Of a stretch of DNA of 57,198 bases, positions 56,030-57,198 are shown one piece after another. Within the stretch, counting starts at the first letter, position 1. Each line of letters opens with the position of its first letter. Below the pieces are notes generated by a model. It was given only the letters and a program-made list of their open reading frames with translations. It did not search any database and had not been told where the DNA came from. The stretch comes from Streptomyces sp. NK15101 (GTDB lineage Bacteria; Actinomycetota; Actinomycetes; Streptomycetales; Streptomycetaceae). Location of the stretch: assembly GCF_020400725.1 (NCBI RefSeq), contig NZ_JAINVG010000047.1, positions 1 to 57,198 on the forward strand, written 5' to 3'. The position numbers and the translations under genes are program-made.

Positions 56030-56126
56030 CCCGTGGTCCGGGCGCCCCGCGGTCCCACCGGATCACCGGCCCGCCGAATCACCGGCCCACCGACCCACCG
56101 CCCCTCTGAATCCCGCCGGAGGAACC

Positions 56127-56891
56127 ATGTCCGAATGGCTTGTTCTCTCTCTCGCGATGGCCGCAGCCTGTGCCGTCGTGCTCACCATCGTCGTCATCAA
56201 CAACCGCCGGATCCCCGAGGACGACGACCCCAGCGAGACCCCGGACGTCATCGAGTACATGACGATGATGATCGGCGTGATCTACGCGATCGTCCTCGGT
56301 CTGGCCATCGCCGGCGTCTGGGAGGCCCGGGGTGCCGCCCAGGAGACCGTGCGGCAGGAGGCCCAGGCGCTGCACGAGATCTCGGCGCGCGCCGAGGTGT
56401 ACCCGCAGGAGGTCCGCTCCCGGATCCGCGCGGACGTCGACGCGTACGTCTCGTACGTGGTCCACGACGAGTGGACGTACATGGCCGAGAAGGGCGAGCT
56501 CAGCGACGAGGGCACCGCGCTCCTGGAGCGGGTGCGGCGCAGCGTCACCGACTACCGGCCGGCCGACGACTTCGAGGGGCAGGCGTACCAGCCGCTGGTG
56601 GACCAGGTGGCCCTCGCCGACGACGCCCGGGGCGCGCGCGGGCAGAGCGCGGGGGCGACGATGCCGGGGGTGGTCTGGTTCGGCCTGATCATCGGGGCCC
56701 TGGTGACGGTCGGCCTGATCTTCACGCTGCAGATCCGCAGGACCGGCCGGGAGCTGTTGCTCGCCGGGCTCTTCAGCGTGCTGATCGCCTTCCTGCTGTT
56801 CCTCATCTGGGACTTCGACGCGCCGTTCGGCCGGGGCATCTCGGCCACCGCCGCGCCGTTCACCGATCTGTTCCCGCAGATCAGCCCCTGA
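56127..56891 (+). CDS. DUF4239 membrane protein
   Basis: A 254-residue protein with four membrane helices: LVLSLAMAAACAVVLTIVVI near the N-terminus, TMMIGVIYAIVLGLAIAGVW, then after a helical cytoplasmic domain (REAQALHEISARAEV-like) MPGVVWFGLIIGALVTVGLI and LLLAGLFSVLIAFLLFLIWD. This is the DUF4239 (bestrophin-like) layout; function unknown. The ATG follows GGAGGAACC. No clear operon partner. Confidence 0.8.
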   Translation: MSEWLVLSLAMAAACAVVLTIVVINNRRIPEDDDPSETPDVIEYMTMMIGVIYAIVLGLAIAGVWEARGAAQETVRQEAQALHEISARAEVYPQEVRSRIRADVDAYVSYVVHDEWTYMAEKGELSDEGTALLERVRRSVTDYRPADDFEGQAYQPLVDQVALADDARGARGQSAGATMPGVVWFGLIIGALVTVGLIFTLQIRRTGRELLLAGLFSVLIAFLLFLIWDFDAPFGRGISATAAPFTDLFPQISP

Positions 56892-57054
56892 GGCGACCCG
56901 TGCGCATGGGCCACTCGGGGGGCATCGGTGCCCCATTCGCACCTCTGGGATCGCGGCTGTGGTAGTGCGCTCCTAGCGTTCTGGGCAGCGAGGTGCACGG
57001 TTCTTCGCGGGAACCCCCTTCCGCGGCTGTCCCTCGGGACCCGGAGGATTCACC

Positions 57055-57198
57055 ATGCACGCCATACGTGCCGCGTCCGCTGCCCTGTTGGGGGCGGTCA
57101 CCCTCGCCCTGGCCGCCCCCGCCGCCCTCGCCGCGGACGGTGCGCCCGCGACCGGCCCGCGGGCGGCCAGGGCCAAGGCGCCGGGAGATTTCCTCGTG
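57055..57198 (+). CDS. N-terminus of a secreted protein (partial)
   Basis: Forty-eight codons to the window end. ATG 57055 has GGAGG eight bases upstream. A Sec signal peptide (MHAIRAASAALLGAVTLALA, then AAPAALA-ADG) is clear; the mature part begins with an Ala/Pro/Gly/Arg-rich stretch. The family cannot be judged from this fragment. Confidence 0.75.
   Translation, partial: MHAIRAASAALLGAVTLALAAPAALAADGAPATGPRAARAKAPGDFLV

Overview
The window comes from a high-GC actinomycete, almost certainly Streptomyces or a close relative. Third codon positions are very GC-rich, GTG starts and ATGA stop/start overlaps are common, Tat signals and lipoproteins are frequent, and a BTAD-type (SARP/AfsR-like) regulator and a panD are present. 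It reads as chromosomal accessory sequence with one clearly bounded integrated island.

Left part (1-27000), a patchwork. It holds a decayed GH27 alpha-galactosidase; a HAD phosphatase divergent from a four-gene operon (MfnB-like furan synthase, aldehyde dehydrogenase, Zn-alcohol dehydrogenase, methyltransferase) that looks like a small furan pathway; an EF-hand protein; a galactose-oxidase-like copper radical oxidase in an operon with a DyP-type peroxidase; a HipA-like kinase overlapping a SelW-like protein; a 3' remnant of malate synthase next to an excisionase-like gene; a 1157-residue BTAD/ATPase regulator; a DUF1254/DUF1214 protein; and a translationally coupled secreted subtilase plus FG-GAP repeat protein, with relics of paralogues nearby.

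Central island (about 27001-54548). The 5' end of panD is present twice. The left copy (to 27042) reaches codon 10 and runs into a stop. The right copy (to 54548) is joined to the intact panD. The two share a perfect 42-bp core preceded by about 200 bp of imperfect homology, and a tyrosine integrase lies just inside the left copy. This marks an integrative element of about 27.5 kb that splits panD near its start and re-supplies the upstream region and first codons. The cargo is five intact agmatine-deiminase/PPAD-family enzymes (four with Tat signals, one of these a predicted lipoprotein; one cytosolic) plus a relic of a sixth, a urease pair (fused UreAB and UreC, no accessory genes), a complete oligopeptide-type ABC importer, an NCS1 permease, a Ser/Thr kinase, a NarL-type two-component system, a RimK-like ligase with a retropepsin/7TM protein, and two paralogous TetR regulators.

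Seven transcription units in the island start with the same palindrome, consensus TTGACTGAA-N2-TTCAGTCAA. In each, the first six bases serve as a -35 box with a plausible -10 box 17-18 bp downstream. The two TetR proteins have nearly identical DNA-binding domains and are the obvious candidate repressors. The working model is one regulon in which extracytoplasmic and cytosolic deiminases act on guanidino compounds, transporters import the substrates or products, and the urease-like enzyme releases ammonia from urea or a ureido product. The substrate is not determined by the sequence.

Right part (54519-57198): panD, a proline-rich peptide, a proline-rich surface-type protein with an Rpf-like leader that is frameshifted in C/G homopolymers, a DUF4239 membrane protein, and the start of a secreted protein cut by the window end.
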